This document shows, piece after piece, positions 32,641-45,560 of a stretch of 64,000 nt of DNA. The notes beneath the pieces were generated by a model. The model was not told where the DNA came from, did no database searches, and saw only the letters and a program-made list of their open reading frames with translations. Each line of letters begins with the position of its first letter. The first letter of the stretch is position 1. Source of the DNA: Eucommia ulmoides (lineage: Eukaryota > Streptophyta > Magnoliopsida > Garryales > Eucommiaceae); NCBI GenBank assembly GCA_016647705.1, contig CM028334.1, positions 9,891,546 through 9,955,545 on the forward strand. Direction: 5' to 3'. Both the position numbers and the translations under genes were made by a program.

Positions 32641-33850
32641 GGGCCTGTTTGGTTAGTGTTCCTATCCCATCCCAAAATTTTTTAGATTAATTTTTGAGAA
32701 CTCATTTGGTAAACTCATTTCCGTACCCATTCCATCCCAAAATTTTGGAATTGATTCTTGAAATCCTAAAGGAAGTGAGAAACAATTTTTTTTTTTTTTC
32801 CATCCCATCCTATTCCTATTCTAGTTGAAGGACACGTTTGGAATTTTGTTAATTGTTAATGAAAACCCTGATCGATCCTCATCCTATCCATTCTCTAAAT
32901 CGTTCATCAGTGCATAGCCACCATCTTCTCTCTTCTCTATTCTTCGTCATCCTCGATGTTATCGTCTTCGTCCTTGTTGCCGCTGCTCGTATGTATAAGC
33001 TCTCTCTCTGCCAGCGTGTTTGTCTGTCATCGTTGTCGTCGTCTTCTTGCTGCCATCATGTCGTCGTTGTCTCGCATAACCATATTTGTCTATAAGCTCT
33101 CTCTCTCTCTCTCTCTCTCTGTTGATTTCGATTTCTCTCTTTGCTCTCTTCATGAACCCCTAGCCAACAACGAACAACGGTGATAAACAACGAATTCGTC
33201 GTTTAGGAGGCCAACGAAATCTCCATCGCCTACGAAATCGAAACCCTAGCTTGATGACGAAATCGATTTCATTCAGGAAATCAATTTCGTCAACGAGCTA
33301 GGGTTCGTGAAATCAATTTTGATTTTGTCAACATTTTTGTTGGTTCTCAATTTTGTGAACGTTCTTGCTAGTTTTCGATTTCGATTTCATTGTTCAGGAA
33401 ATCGATTTCGATTTCGTTTCGTCACACCATTTCATCAACGTACTTGTTGGTTTTCAATTTCAATTTCAATTTCATTATTCAAGAAATTGATTTCGATTTC
33501 ATTTCGTCACACCATTTCAATGCTGATGATTTCTTAATTTTATAATATCTTAGAATTTGAGTTCGATTTCTTGATTTTGGTTTAGGGTTCGTTCTTAATT
33601 TCTTCATAATTTCCTGATGATTTTTCAGAATTATTGTTCTTGTTCTTAGGTTAAGTTTAAATAAATAAAGAACAATTATGAAAAAATAATTTTAGGATAA
33701 TATCGTTTTCAAATGCGATTTTATTCCCAGAACAAAATAGAATTATGTCGTTATCAAATGATTCTGCTCCCCGAAGAAAACATAATTCACATCTCATCCA
33801 TCCCATTCCAAGTGAGATGGAAAAAATGGAAACACTAACCAAAAACGGCC
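32641..33850. mobile_element. hAT- or Tourist-like non-autonomous DNA element, about 1.2 kb
   Basis: Left end GGGCCTGTTTGGTTAGTGTT (32641-32660) is matched on the right by AACACTAACC (33831-33840) and AAAAACGGCC (33841-33850) in inverted orientation; subterminal CCCATCCCAAAATTTT words continue the similarity. The flanks are TTA and TTG, and no 8-bp duplication is convincing, so hAT versus PIF/Harbinger stays open. The interior is exon- or UTR-like (CTCTCT tract at about 33098-33120, GATTTCGATTTC words) with no transposase. Confidence 0.72.
33345..33525. repeat. Tandem repeat, about 92-bp period, in the DNA element
   Basis: Two copies of a segment with TTGTTGGTT, CAATTTC/CGATTTCG runs, a TTCAGGAAAT or TTCAAGAAAT word and TTTCGTCACACCATTTCA. 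The earlier flank carries a weaker third copy. Confidence 0.65.
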
Positions 33851-34412
33851 TTGTATACCCAAGCATTTCCGTGGGACGGGTTATTTATTCAAACAACCCT
33901 TTTAACTGCTTGTGTTAATACAATAGGCTTTTTAGCCTATTGCCTTGGCCCACCAAGGTGCACAACCTTTTCTCTACGTGTGTGCCGCAATAAACAACCC
34001 AGGAAAAAGGCTGTGTTTTACGCGGACCATCAACCAACATCAGCCCCTGCCCAATAGCGGCCCACTGTTCGTGGACCAATGGTGAACGGCCTATCAGGGA
34101 TGTTCACTGTTCATACGAATAGGGAACATTGCAGCCACTGTTCACGGGTTAAGTGCAACAGTGAACAACGCTTTGCTCACACGGTTGCCGGAGCAACGCA
34201 CACCTGCACGACGCGTAGCGTTTCTGTCACCGCACTCCGCCGTCGTTCAACGACAATTCGATTTCATATTTAAAATCAATCTCATCAATTTTAAACCACC
34301 ATTTACCTCTTCTCTTGCTATATTCAAAATCACAAATGTCTCTAATCTTTTTAAAATACCAATCACCTCATTTGATCATTTTTCTTTTTATAAAAAAACA
34401 TAAATCCACTTA

Positions 34413-34447
<35 letters not shown>

Positions 34448-34563
34448 TTACAGTTTTTTAAAAATTCAATAATAGCCCTCTATTTTTTAAATTACACTTT
34501 ATACCCACTAAAGTACAATTTAATATCAACCCAAAATTTAGGGATAAAGATATATTTATTTTC
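33851..34563. other. Intergenic DNA with a GC-rich patch, no gene seen
   Basis: 33960-34260 is GC-rich with repeated CACTGTTCA and CAGTGAACA words and several CpGs, suggesting part of a recent LTR or DNA element. The rest is AT-rich, including an AT microsatellite at about 34418-34443. Confidence 0.4.
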
Positions 34564-35001
34564 TTATTACATCTTCTTCTCCTCAACCACAAACAATCCA
34601 TTGCCACAGCCGAAAACCCCCCGCCAAATCGGGATTGGAGACTTAGAATTGAAAATGAACCAAAAACTTTCATGGGTTCTTAACTCCCACCCCCACCACG
34701 TAGGGAAAATCCATCCCACCGACAAAAAATCAACAGATTTGAAAAATTGCAATGGGAGCTTCGTTTTCGTGTTTGTGTCTCAATCACCATCCGACTAGGA
34801 GGACGACAAACTGATCGGATACGGAACCCACGCCAGAAACGATTGCAGATGATCACCAGAGAGAGAGAGATAGACCGCTCACGGTTGCCGAAACCGCTCA
34901 CGCAAACTACAAAAAATCGCCGGAGAGAGAGAGAGAGAGAGAGGAGGGGAGAATGAAGTGATGTTGGGGAGAGAGAAAGACGAGGAGGAAGAAGATGTAT
35001 T
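34564..35001. mobile_element. Inverted-repeat-bounded exon-like fragment
   Basis: TATTACATCTTCTTCTCCTC (34564-34583) is repeated in inverted form near 34979-35001 (GAGGAGGAAGAAGATGTATTA). Between them is CG-containing, exon-like sequence and a GA microsatellite (about 34920-34942). AT-rich sequence lies on each side. It may be a captured gene fragment inside a MULE-like element; no domain was recognised. Confidence 0.35.
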
Positions 35002-35578
35002 ATTTTCTTTTTCTTTTTTTCTTTTTTTTTTAATTTTTTATTTTGTTAAAAAAAGGGTTAAAAAGTGTATATATATATTTTTGAAAAGGGGGTGTTAGTA
35101 TAAAAAAAATTAAAGAATGAAAATATGTTTAAAACAAATTTAAAGGGTTATATATGTGTTTTAGTTTTTAATTATTTAATCATTTTTAATTGGTTAAGGG
35201 CAAAATTGTTATTACAATAAATTTTTTACTAACTTTTTACTTCTAGGGGAACTAAATGGTCTTTGACAAAAAATAATAAGAGATTAATCGGTATTTGTAG
35301 AATAATCATAAAAGTATCTGGTTAATGACAAAATGACAAGGAAGGTAAACGGTATAAACTAGAAATTAAATTTCATATTTTTCGTAGTCTGAACCCAAAA
35401 ATCGCAATTTATCGTTTTAGGAAATAAATCTATTACTACGATAAATATCCCAATTCGAATCCAAATTTCTTAGTAATTGATTATTGTCATTGATGAGTAG
35501 GGATCTAATCTTTCAAATCTAATTTGGAATTCCACAAAAATGATCAACTATTATTATTTCACAATATTCATAGACATG
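35002..35578. other. AT-rich DNA, no gene seen
   Basis: Nothing recognisable. A line near 35310-35350 (AATGACAAGGAAGGTAAA) resembles 3630-3645, which suggests a shared repeat end. Confidence 0.35.
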
Positions 35579-36697
35579 GCTCTGATACAACTTGAAGGAA
35601 ACTAAATCAATGTGAACATATTGGAATTTAAAATTTTAACAATTTCCTTTTTTTACAATTAATTTTCTAGGCGTGAATCATTATGGTTATAATATGAAAT
35701 AAAAATATAATAGAATCTAATAAAAGTTTCAATACCTTTTTTATGCACTTCAACTTCATAGACAATAGTTCTTGATGCGTGATTTGAGTTGACTCTTTTA
35801 ATAAAAGCAAAAACAAATATCATAAGAGTCAAGAACTTCAAATAGAAGCACAAATGTGCCACTTCTAACAGTATCTACATGAAGTGAATGGTACTTACTG
35901 ATTATATAAGAATCTTATTCTAAATCAGTAGATCTAGGGTACGCTCGATTTGATTCTAGGTGGTAAGGGAGGAGGAAGCCGAAATTCGGCTCCCTTTGTT
36001 GGCTTGGGCGGCCACAAGGTGTGGCCCCCTATTTATAATCCTTGCCTAGGGCAAAACCCTAGATGCCCTTTTTTCCTTTATTACTCTTTGGCTCTCTAAC
36101 TTCTAAAAAGCATTACTACTCATTTCTTTTTAAGAGACTATTCAAACTTCCATTGTCCATTGCGTGTAACCCATTAAGTTCGTATCAAAAGGTGGACAAC
36201 CAAAATAATTAATTAATTCAATTTTTCCATCTGTAAAGAACTTTTCTTCACGACATTCCCCACCAACTATAAGTCATGTCTATTGACATATCATAGTTAG
36301 ATATAGTTAATATGAATTTAATTAGAGAACTCAATCAGTTGCAATTACCACACAATTTGATCTATTTATTTCTATGTCTCGAAAGAACTAACATGAAAGG
36401 ATAAAATCAAAACCCTAATTCGGTCCTATGTGCTGATCCTTAATGTATTTACTTTTGACACCGATTAGAATCTAATTCTAATCAACATAATGCTTTGAGC
36501 AAAGACTTCAAATAAATCATATCTAATCACATATAGTGTCGTTTCGCCAAAGGGTAATAAATTATTTATTACATACTTGAATAATCATATGTATGTTCAC
36601 TATACTCAATGAATAATTTTGAAGTTCCATGACTAGGAGACAACACTTAATATTATCAAAGTATAGGAATGCACAGACATGACAAAAAATATCTCAA
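35579..36697 (-). repeat. Probable LTR of a minus-strand element with PBS complement
   Basis: GGCTCTGATACAA at 35579-35591 is close to the reverse complement of the initiator-Met PBS (one difference). The DNA to its right, from TGAAGGAAAC at 35593, behaves as an LTR read leftward: it has a TATAAATAGG box on the minus strand near 36033-36043 and a CG-rich leader next to it. The LTR would continue past the solo-LTR insertion into 47252 and beyond. Its far end and any partner were not found. Confidence 0.45.
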
Positions 36698-36950
36698 TGA
36701 CGCGCCCCGATTTTCCAAAAAGGAAAAGAATATTACATAATAATAAGCGTAAAGAGAGGGATTTTTAGAGTGCCGATTTTCTCATAAAGTACTTAAGCCA
36801 TTTTAAAATAAGGAGTTACTAACTAGCATTGGATTTAAATGGTGTGCTAGGTCACCGAATTTTTAAAAAAGTAATTTAAAGGGCCTAAGTGAAAATTTGA
36901 CTCCAAAATATGGTTAAACTAAATATTCATTTAAAGAGCTCGGGGGTCGG

Positions 36951-38365
36951 TGTACGGCGTAGCGTTTGTTACGCGTTCGCATATTGACTACTTGCAAGTA
37001 CATGAGATCTAGTTTTAATATAGTGGATCTTTAAGATCGGATATCGTTCCCACAGGGATGGGTTGAATAATTAAATACCGCAATTTGCATGGTCTCCTAT
37101 TATTCAGACGGTTCAAGAAATGTTTTAAAATTAAACTAATTAAAGCTAAGCTAAACTACAATTAGTGGATTAATCCTAACTAAGTTAATTACCTAGGGAT
37201 TGATTTAGTTCACTTAATACATGTTTGATTTCCTTTAGTTAACAATAACGGAGTTTAGGTATCCAAAAATCTCGGTTCGTAAACTTACTCGCCATCTCTC
37301 CCGAGTGTAAGACTAGTGAATACGTGACTTTGCGTCAATGAAGAGATCCTCCTCAACGTATTAACGGCGCTAGGTCATGTGAGTCTTGCCCCAACGTCAT
37401 CGATTGCACACTCACTAATGCTCTCCCGGGTCGTTAGATCGTAACGATGTGTTTATCCTAATCCGAATCCAAGGTTACCTCTCTCGAGTGTCAAACCCAG
37501 TATTCTAAAATCCAAACCTAATACCTTAACAAGCATACTAAGATTGTCATAAAATGATAAACAGAATTAGAATTAAAAGCAAACAACCGTTAAAGAAACA
37601 TATATTTCATCAAACTAGTATTTACACAATTACATCGATCCCTAACTAATATTTATCTAATCTAACATGATCTTGGCCATTGAAACATTAAACCAAGAGG
37701 TATTCATCATCATCTACAATAAAACATTAGTTATAAAAAGAGAAACAAAGAGAGAAAGATCAAATCTTAAAGTGGAGTGGTCTCCACTTTCGCCGAAGAT
37801 TGATCGTTAGTGTTTCCTCTTCTCCGGATGATGAATGTCATCTTTGAGCTCTTCAAAATTGGCCAAGGATCACCTCCCAAGGGTTAGGGATGTTCTACCC
37901 TTCCAACCTTTTTAATAGAAGTAGGAGAATAGATATTTATAGGGCAAGACTTCAAAATATCTGAAAATATCTTCTTTTCTGCTGCAGAGTGACCGCCTAG
38001 GCGATAGGTATGTCGGCTAGCTTTCCAAACTCTCTGATATTTCGCTGCCTTGGCCATAGGATTGGTTCCCAACTCTCTGTATTTTCACCGCCTAGGCGGT
38101 GGGACTTTGCTTATTTTCAGCACTCTCTGCATTCTTACAGCCATGGCGATGGCTTTTTCACCGCGGCGGAGGCTCTTGTGATTTGGAAATCTTATTTCTT
38201 CATCATTTCTTAATCGTTTTCCTACCGGTTTTGCTCGTTTGTCGCTTGTTTGCGTCTCTACACCTGAATTACATAAAAATTAACAAAAATACAATTAAAT
38301 ATTACTAATTCACTTGAAAACTACCAAATTCGGTTTGGAAGTAGATAGGTATTTTACACCTATCA
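36951..38365 (-). mobile_element. Nested solo LTR, 1415 bp
   Basis: Starts TGTACGG and ends ACACCTATCA; in reverse it begins TGATAGGTGTAAAATACCT. Flanks GTCGG (36946-36950) and GTTGA (38366-38370) agree at 3 of 5 positions, and the differences are C/T and G/A transitions, as expected from decay of a duplicated site. It contains ATCGTTCCCACAGGGATGGG near 37041-37060, a sequence common in plant LTRs, and CCGCCTAGGCGG-type palindromes (37992-38103). ORFs within it are not genes. Confidence 0.78.
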
Positions 38366-38510
38366 GTTGATTACACTTGGAGAAGGTGTTAGGCACCCTA
38401 AGACATCCATCCGAAAACGGAACATTGTATCTAGTTAAGTCCAATCAAAATTTAAGTCCGAATGTTTTATTTGATTTTGAAATCTCTTCCTAAAAAAAAT
38501 CATTTATTAT

Positions 38511-40736
38511 TGTTGGCCCAGTGAGCTACCCAAGAGGGGGGTGAATTGAGTAGTGATAAAATATATCAAAAAATAATACTTCAAAATTCAAACAATTATT
38601 TTTATCCTAAAATTAATTATTATCTCTTTATAGCAGCGTATATGTTATCAACTAGATGTACACCCAAATAAAAAAATATAAACAATATAAATTATGCAGC
38701 ACACAGAAATTTATACTGATTCACCAAGTTACTCTTGGCTAATCCAGTCTCCCGAGCTCCATGGAGAGTCGCACCCACTAAACTTAAGATCTCTTTAAAG
38801 GTAGGAACCAAACCCTCACAATGATTCTTTTCACAGGCTCAGAATCAACATTTATAATTCTTTTTCCCAAGCTCACGAATAACCTCTTCTTTTTCCCAAA
38901 CTCAAGAATAACCTATCTTTTTACAGGCTAAAGATTAACCTAATTTTACTACAGGGAGAATCACGACCTAATCATTTTTATACCTTAGGCTCAATAATCA
39001 AAACCTCACAAACACTCTAAGTATCATTTTCTCATATAAGGATGAAATATTTACAATTCACTTACAAATTCAATCAAGGAAGAATTGACAACTAATCTTT
39101 TTATATTCTAGGCAAAGATCAAAACCTCAATTTCTTTACCGGAAGAGATTAAAACCAGTTACTCTTAATTAGATATTCCCAATAATATCTAATCCGACAC
39201 TCAACTCACCAATTACAAATAATTGATAAGTGATTTTTTTACTCGGAGCTTCTACCACCCCAGATAAATTCAAACTTAATTATTGTCTCGCAACTAGTGA
39301 TAGAAAAGTGAGAATTTCAAAATCTGATTTCAAATAAAGATGGATAGCAAGCAGTTAAGCACGTAATCAGATTTTCTCAAGAAATTATTTCAAAAATAAT
39401 TTTCAATAAAAAATTCGAAAAATAATTTCAAAGATCAAATTCCAAATAATAAATAATGGAATCAAGCAACAATTATTAGTAAGTAATTTGGAATGATCTC
39501 ATCAGGATTCCACTGAATAAATAATGATTAGCAATGCAACTTCATATCGGTGATTGAACAAATAATCTCCAAAGAATGATTTGCAAGAAAGATCTCACAA
39601 ACTCTCAGTATGATAACTCTTAGAAAGCACGAGAGCTGAATAGCTCAGAATAAATTCAGATTATATTGATATCTGATCTATCTTAGACGTGAAAAACATA
39701 GGTCTATTTATCAGGGAATAAAACAAGCCCTCCAACGGCTAGCTCCCATAAATCATGACATTTAATTACACCAATAAATTCTATATATCATAATGACTCA
39801 TTTCAAGTATAATTCACTTAAAAATATCTTTTAAAATATTTAATTAAGTCCTTCAAACTTTTACTCGAACGCAAATCAATAAGATAGAAAGAATTAAAAG
39901 AACCAATTTGAAAAACACTTTAATTTCATGTACCAAATCTATAGGGATATTCAAATATTAGTTGCATATATTAAATAACATTAAATCCCTAACATGTCTC
40001 TCAAATCTTAACCATAAAACGGCTAATATTTGAATAAATCCCGAAATTTCACAAATCCTTAAACAAACCATAAGTTGACTTATATGTCAACTTATTAATT
40101 TAGAGAGTTTCATAAGTCGACCTATCTGTCAGTTTACCAATCCAGAGAGTTTCATAAGTTGACCTGTTAGTCAACTTACCAGTCTAGAGAGTTTCATAAG
40201 TCAATTTGCCTGTCAACTTACCAATTCAGAGACTTTCACCTTTAGAGATAGGTCGACCTACCTGTCGACTGACCATGCCGTAATCCTTCCTACATTCAAT
40301 TTTAATCAATTTTCTTCAACATTATCGCCCCTTTAACCGATTTCGTTTCTCAGTTAGCTCCACTATATTCTTAAATTTAATTTTAATTAATTATTAATAT
40401 TTCTTTTTCAATTACACATAGGAGTAAATAATTTAACTAATTAGAATCCTATAAAAAACAAACATATTTATAAAAATTATTTTGTATCGTGTGTGATTCT
40501 AATCGGGAATCATTAAGAGTAAAAATTTAACCTGAGTTATTTTTCCTAAGTTCTTCAATTTCTTCAATCTCTTAACTTCCATCATCTTTGTCATTTGTCT
40601 TTAGTATTTAGCATCCATTTCAATGTCTTCATGATAATATCTTAATTGGAACTAATAAACTGAAACACTTAATCAAACCATTAGTTCCACAAAAAATATC
40701 AACATTTAATTGTTCATCAAAATCTTAATATCAACA
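38511..40736 (-). repeat. 3' LTR of the gag-only element
   Basis: Direct repeat of 43066-45281. A 42-bp tandem array of CATAAGTYGACC...GTCAACTTACCA units lies at about 40069-40235. Confidence 0.92.
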
Positions 40737-42000
40737 ATCTTCTTCTTTTTGATAATGAGAATTCACTTTGATATTTTCTTCAAAACAATAATATAACCAC
40801 GCTCCCCTTAAATATGAGGACGGGTTCTTTAACTCGTTAAAACATAGTAATGAAGATAATCATAAGATTTTTAACAAAGCACAAATTTCAATATATAATA
40901 AACTCTCCCTTAAGATATTCAACAAAATAATTCAAGTTTTCCCTTAAGATATTTATTAAAACATTAATTAATTCTCCCCATTTGTCATCTAAAAAATAAA
41001 TTGGGAAAGGAGAACCAAAAATATCACTACCCTAAGCAAATGACATGAACTTTAATTTTCCGTTAGAGATTTAATGAGTATACCAACCAGCTAATTGAAA
41101 CTATCCAAATCTTCAATATCATATTTTAAATATGACTTTTAGTAGATCTTATATAGCATAAAGATATCACATATAAGTATGTAAGTTTTTCTGATAAACA
41201 TGCAATAATTCGAAGATAGTAAGAGAATATGTAAACCAACATAGGTCTTAGAATTTCTTACCAACTCATTTAAGCTTAATTTCGTACTCATGACATGGTC
41301 TCTAAAAATCACATGACTTTCATCTTTAGGTGTTAAAGACATAAATTTTTACTTTATTCCTTGTCACGTGTTGAGAACAGCCGCTTCTTAGGAATAATTT
41401 GTCCTTGCAAATAGATGTTTATTTGATAACCTATAAAAAGCACCTCAAAGAATTCTTAGGTGGTACTCAACCTAAGTGGGTTCGATTTTGTTAGTCGGGA
41501 CAATTTTAGCTCTCTTGGGAATCCAAACTTGTCTGTAATTAGATATTTTTAAAAAATTTTTACATATAATATGCCCCATAATATTACATTTAAAACATCT
41601 AACAAGATCCTTAGTTTCATAAAAGAATTTATGAAAACGTTTTTACTTAAGATTTTTCTGAAATCCAAAACCAGTTTTATCAAAGATACCACGTGAACTT
41701 CTCAAAATCATTTTTAAATTATTCTCACTGTCGGTGAATTTGAGAACTATTGAATGTAAATCCGACATCTTGGATTTTAATTTGGATTTTAATTCAACGT
41801 TTTCAAATTCATAATCCACCACTTGCTTGTTTAATGTATTCATTGTATTTTGAAGGACATTAATTTTTGAACACTAAATTTGATAATCATGCAAAAATTC
41901 TTGATAAATATAAAATAATTCATCAAAATCTAAAGGGCAAGAACTTGAACATTTTGGTACCTCAAATTCAGTGCCATCAAAGCAAGCATAGACGAGTCAT
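40737..42000 (-). other. 3' internal region of the gag-only element, no domain recognised
   Basis: Begins with the PPT and has a segment with GCTCCCCTTAAATATGAGGACGGG (matched at 52530-52560 in the related copy). A short Lys/Asn-rich frame (41643-41843) resembles the coiled-coil part that can follow copia gag, but no pol signature is present. Confidence 0.6.
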
Positions 42001-42960
42001 TACTGCTTGATATTTCTAAGCTACTCGACTCCGAGTCATCCTATGTGACTTTTGTTGACTTTTTCGTACTCTTCTTTACTTTCTTCTTCTCATTTCTTTT
42101 CGTCTCTTTTCCTTTGTCTTTCTTCAACTCGGGGCATTCGGTTTGGAGGTAGCCAGTCTTATGACAGTTGTAACATTTCACATTATTCATGTTGAAGTTT
42201 CTTTTTCTACGGAATGTGCGCCGAGTCATTCTTCTAAAATTCTTTGTGAGAAGTGCCACGTCTTTCTCTTGCTCACTATCAAGACTTTCATCATCATTGT
42301 CATCATTTTCTTCAATTTTCTGAGCTTTTAGCAACAAGGATTTTCTCTTTCTATTTTTGGTGTCATCCTCATATCCTTTAATCGCCGTTTCATGAGTCAT
42401 CAAGTTGCCTATGAGATCATTAATTTTGTATTTGCCAAGATCCTTAACTTCCTCAATTGCAGTCACCTTCGACTCCTATACTTTTGTCAAATATCATATG
42501 ACCTTTCAAACTCTATCCTCCATGGAGTACGGTTTTTCAAGTTGACTCAAATAATTGCAAATGATGTTGAATAGGGTGTACATCTCTTGAATCGACCCAG
42601 TTTCTTCCATTCTGGACAATTCAAATTTCCTCATAAGAGCGTTGATTTTCGATTGTTTCACTTGACTTGTCCCTTCGTGGGTAACTTGTAGCTTGTCTCA
42701 CATCTCATTCGCTGATTTACAATCTAAAACTCTCAAGTATTCATTAGCATATAATGAACAAAATAAAATATTAATAGCTCGAGAGTTCATAGAAAGTTTC
42801 TGCTTATCAGAAGCAGTCAGCTACTCTTTCTTCTTCTCGACTCCGTTTTTCATTGGAACAAACGGACCATCCTCGATTGTTAGCCACACATCATAATTTG
42901 TGGCTTGAAGGAAGACTATCATTTTATCTTTCCATAACGAATAATTTTTACCTGCAAACA
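42001..42960 (-). pseudogene. Copia gag (UBN2-type), broken
   Basis: The minus strand reads, with several stops, a gag start with WKDKMIVFLQ, then MSVD-equivalent blocks such as SRAINILFCSLYANEY, VTHEGTSQVKQSK and a long open part (42466-42041). That part has KDLGKYKINDLIGNLMTHE, an acidic EENDDNDDESLDSEQEKD stretch, a basic RRMTRRTFRRKR stretch and a zinc knuckle CYNCHKTGYLQTEC. In the knuckle the usual histidine of CX2CX4HX4C is tyrosine, so zinc binding would be damaged. In an intact element gag forms the virus-like particle and packages the RNA. Confidence 0.88.
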
Positions 42961-43050
42961 ACGGTGGTCGGTGCATAGACTGCCCCTCAGCTAGTGTGCC
43001 TATTATGTGCGTTATGTGATCTTTGTTAGCTAAGTGTGTCGGACTAAACC

Positions 43051-43063
43051 CACTCTGATGCCA
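43051..43063 (-). other. Primer binding site of the gag-only element
   Basis: CACTCTGATGCCA is the complement of TGGCATCAGAGTG, an initiator-Met PBS with two differences, two bases from the 5' LTR. Confidence 0.85.
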
Positions 43064-43065
43064 AT

Positions 43066-45281
43066 TGTTGGCCTAGTGAGCTACTCAAGAGGGGGTGAAT
43101 TGGGTAGTGATAAAATTTGTTATAATATAACACTTCAAAATTTAAACAATTAATTTTATCCTAAAATTAATTATTATCTCTTTATAGCAGCGGATATGTT
43201 ATCCACTAGGTGCATACCCAAACAACAAAATATAAACAATATAAATAATGCAGCACATAGAAATTTATACTGGTTCACTAAGCTACTCTTGGCTAATCCA
43301 GTCCCCGGAGCTCCACGGAGAATTGCACCTACTGAACTCAAGATCCCTTTAAAGGTAGGAACCAAACCCTCACAATGATTCTTTTTACAGACTTAGAATC
43401 AATATTTACAATTCATTTTCCCAAGCTCAGAAATAACCTCTTCTTTTTCCCAAACTCAAGAATAACCTATCTTTTTATAGGCTAAAAATTAACCTAATTC
43501 TATTACAGGTAGAATCACGACCTAGTCTTTTTTATACCTTAGGCTTAAGAATCAAAATTTCATAAACACTCCAAGTGTTATTTTCCCAGGTAAGGATGAA
43601 ATTTTTACAATTCACTCACAAATTCAATCAAGGAAGAATTAACATCTAATCTTTTTATACTCTAGTAAAGATCAAAATCTCAATCTCTTTACCGGAAAAG
43701 ATTGAAACCAGCTACCCTTAATTAGATATTCTCAATGATATCTAATCCGACACTCAACTCACTAATTACAAACAATTGATAAGTGATTTTTCCACTCGGA
43801 GCTTCTACCACCCCAGATAAATTTAAACTCAATTAATGTCCTGAAACTAGTGATAGAAAAGTGAGAATTTCAAAATCTGATTTCAAAAAAAGATGGGTAA
43901 CAAACAGTTAAGCACGTAATCAGATTTTCTCAATAAATTGTTTCAAAAATAGTTTTCAATAAAAAATCTGGAAAATAATTTCAAATATCAAATTCCAAAT
44001 AATAAATAATAGAATCAAGTAACAATTAATAGTAAGTAATTTGGAATGATCTCACTAGAATTCCACCGAATAAATAATGATTAGTAATGCAACTTCAAAT
44101 CGGTAATTAAACAAATAATCTCCAAAGAAGAATTTTCAAGAAAGATCTCACAAAATCTCAGTATGATAACTCTTAGAAAGCACGGGAGCTGAATAGCTCT
44201 GAATAAATTCAAATTATATTGATATTTGATCTATCTTAAAATTGAAAAACGCAGGCCTATTTATAAGGGAATAAAACAAGCCCTCCAACGGCTAATGCCC
44301 ATAAATCATAACATTTAATTACACCAATAGACCTTACATATCACAATGACTCATTTAAGGTATAATTCACTTAAAAATATATTTTAAAATATTTAATTAA
44401 ATCCCTCAAACTTTTACTTAAACTTAAATCAATAAGATAGGAAAAATTAAAAGGATCAATTTGAAAAACACTTTAATTTCATGTACCAAATCTATAGGGA
44501 TATTCAAATATTAGTTGCATATCTTAAATAACATTAAATCCCTAAGATATCTCTAAAACCTTTACCATAAAACGGCTAATATTAGAATAAACCCCGAATT
44601 TTCACAAATCCTGAAATAGACCATAAGTTAACTTATTTGTCAACTTATCTATCCATAAGTCGACCTGTTTGTCAACTTACCAGTTCATAGAGTTTCATAA
44701 GTCGACTTGTCAGTCAACTTACCAATCCAGAGAGTTTCATAAGTCGACCTGTCAGTCAACATACCGATTCAAAGACTTTCACCTTTGGATATTGGTCGAC
44801 CTACCTATCGACCGACAATGCTGGAATCCTTCCTCAATTCAATTTTAATCCATTATCTTCAACGTTTTCGCCCTTTTAACCGTTTTCTTTTCTCAGTTAA
44901 CTCTACTAAATTCTTAAATTCAATTTTAATTAATTATCAATATTTTTTTTCTCAATTACACATAGGAGCAAATAATTTAACTAATTAAGATCCTATAAAA
45001 AACATACATATTTATAAAAATTATTTTGTATCGTGCATGATCCTAATTGGGAATCATTAAGAGTAAAAATTTAACCTGAGTTGTTTTTCCCTAAGTTCTT
45101 CAATTTCTTCAATCTTTTAACTTCCATCATCTTTGTCATTTGTCTTTAGTATTTAACATCCATTTCAACTTCTTCATGATAATATCTTCATTGGAATTAA
45201 TAAACTGAAACACTTAATCAAACCGTTAGTTCTACAAAAAATATCAACATTTAATTGGTCATCAAAATCTTAGGATCAACA
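43066..45281 (-). repeat. 5' LTR of the gag-only element
   Basis: Direct repeat of 38511-40736. Its copy of the 42-bp array (starts near 44622, 44654, 44696, 44738) has lost 10 bp in the first interval. Confidence 0.92.
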
Positions 45282-45334
45282 ATTATTATTATTATTATTA
45301 TTTATTTATTTATTTTTAAGGGCCAATTTTGAGG

Positions 45335-45560
45335 AATCTACATATCGAGGAGAGCGATTTCCCTTCTATGCCGCTCAAGTAGAAGCCATGAAGATTTCCT
45401 CATCGATTTGTTAATGCATTAAATTTAGCATAAGTTAAAAAAAAAAAAAATTAAATCTACATATCGAGGGGATCGATCTCCACTCTAAGCCGCTTAAGTA
45501 AAAGGCATGGAAATTTCCTCCTCGATTTGTCTACTCATTAAATTTACCACAAGTTTATTA
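45335..45560. repeat. Tandem duplication, period 119 bp
   Basis: Two copies starting AATCTACATATCGAGG (45335 and 45454), each ending in an A-rich run. It lies within the outer solo LTR. The copies differ at many sites. Confidence 0.75.

Larger units (their letters stand above)
38511..45281 (-). mobile_element. Copia-type element with gag but no pol, minus strand, TSD ATTAT
   Basis: LTRs of 2226 and 2216 bp (38511-40736 and 43066-45281) start TGTTGGCCYAGTGAGC and end ATCAACA. ATTAT flanks the element (38506-38510 and 45282-45286). The PBS complement is next to the right LTR and an A/G-rich PPT (AAAAAGAAGAAGA on the minus strand) next to the left, so it reads leftward. The 2.3-kb interior has broken copia gag and nothing like protease, integrase, RT or RNase H. 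It is therefore non-autonomous. Confidence 0.92.

Noticed and set aside
32641..33850. 8-bp target duplication for hAT
   Set aside because: Flanking 8-mers (TATATTTA and TTGTATAC) do not match; only a weak TTA/TTG pair is present, so the superfamily is left open.
37041..37060. Small-RNA or ribozyme hairpin in the ATCGTTCCCACAGGG region
   Set aside because: This word is common in plant LTRs and I could not find the conserved cores of a hammerhead ribozyme around it.
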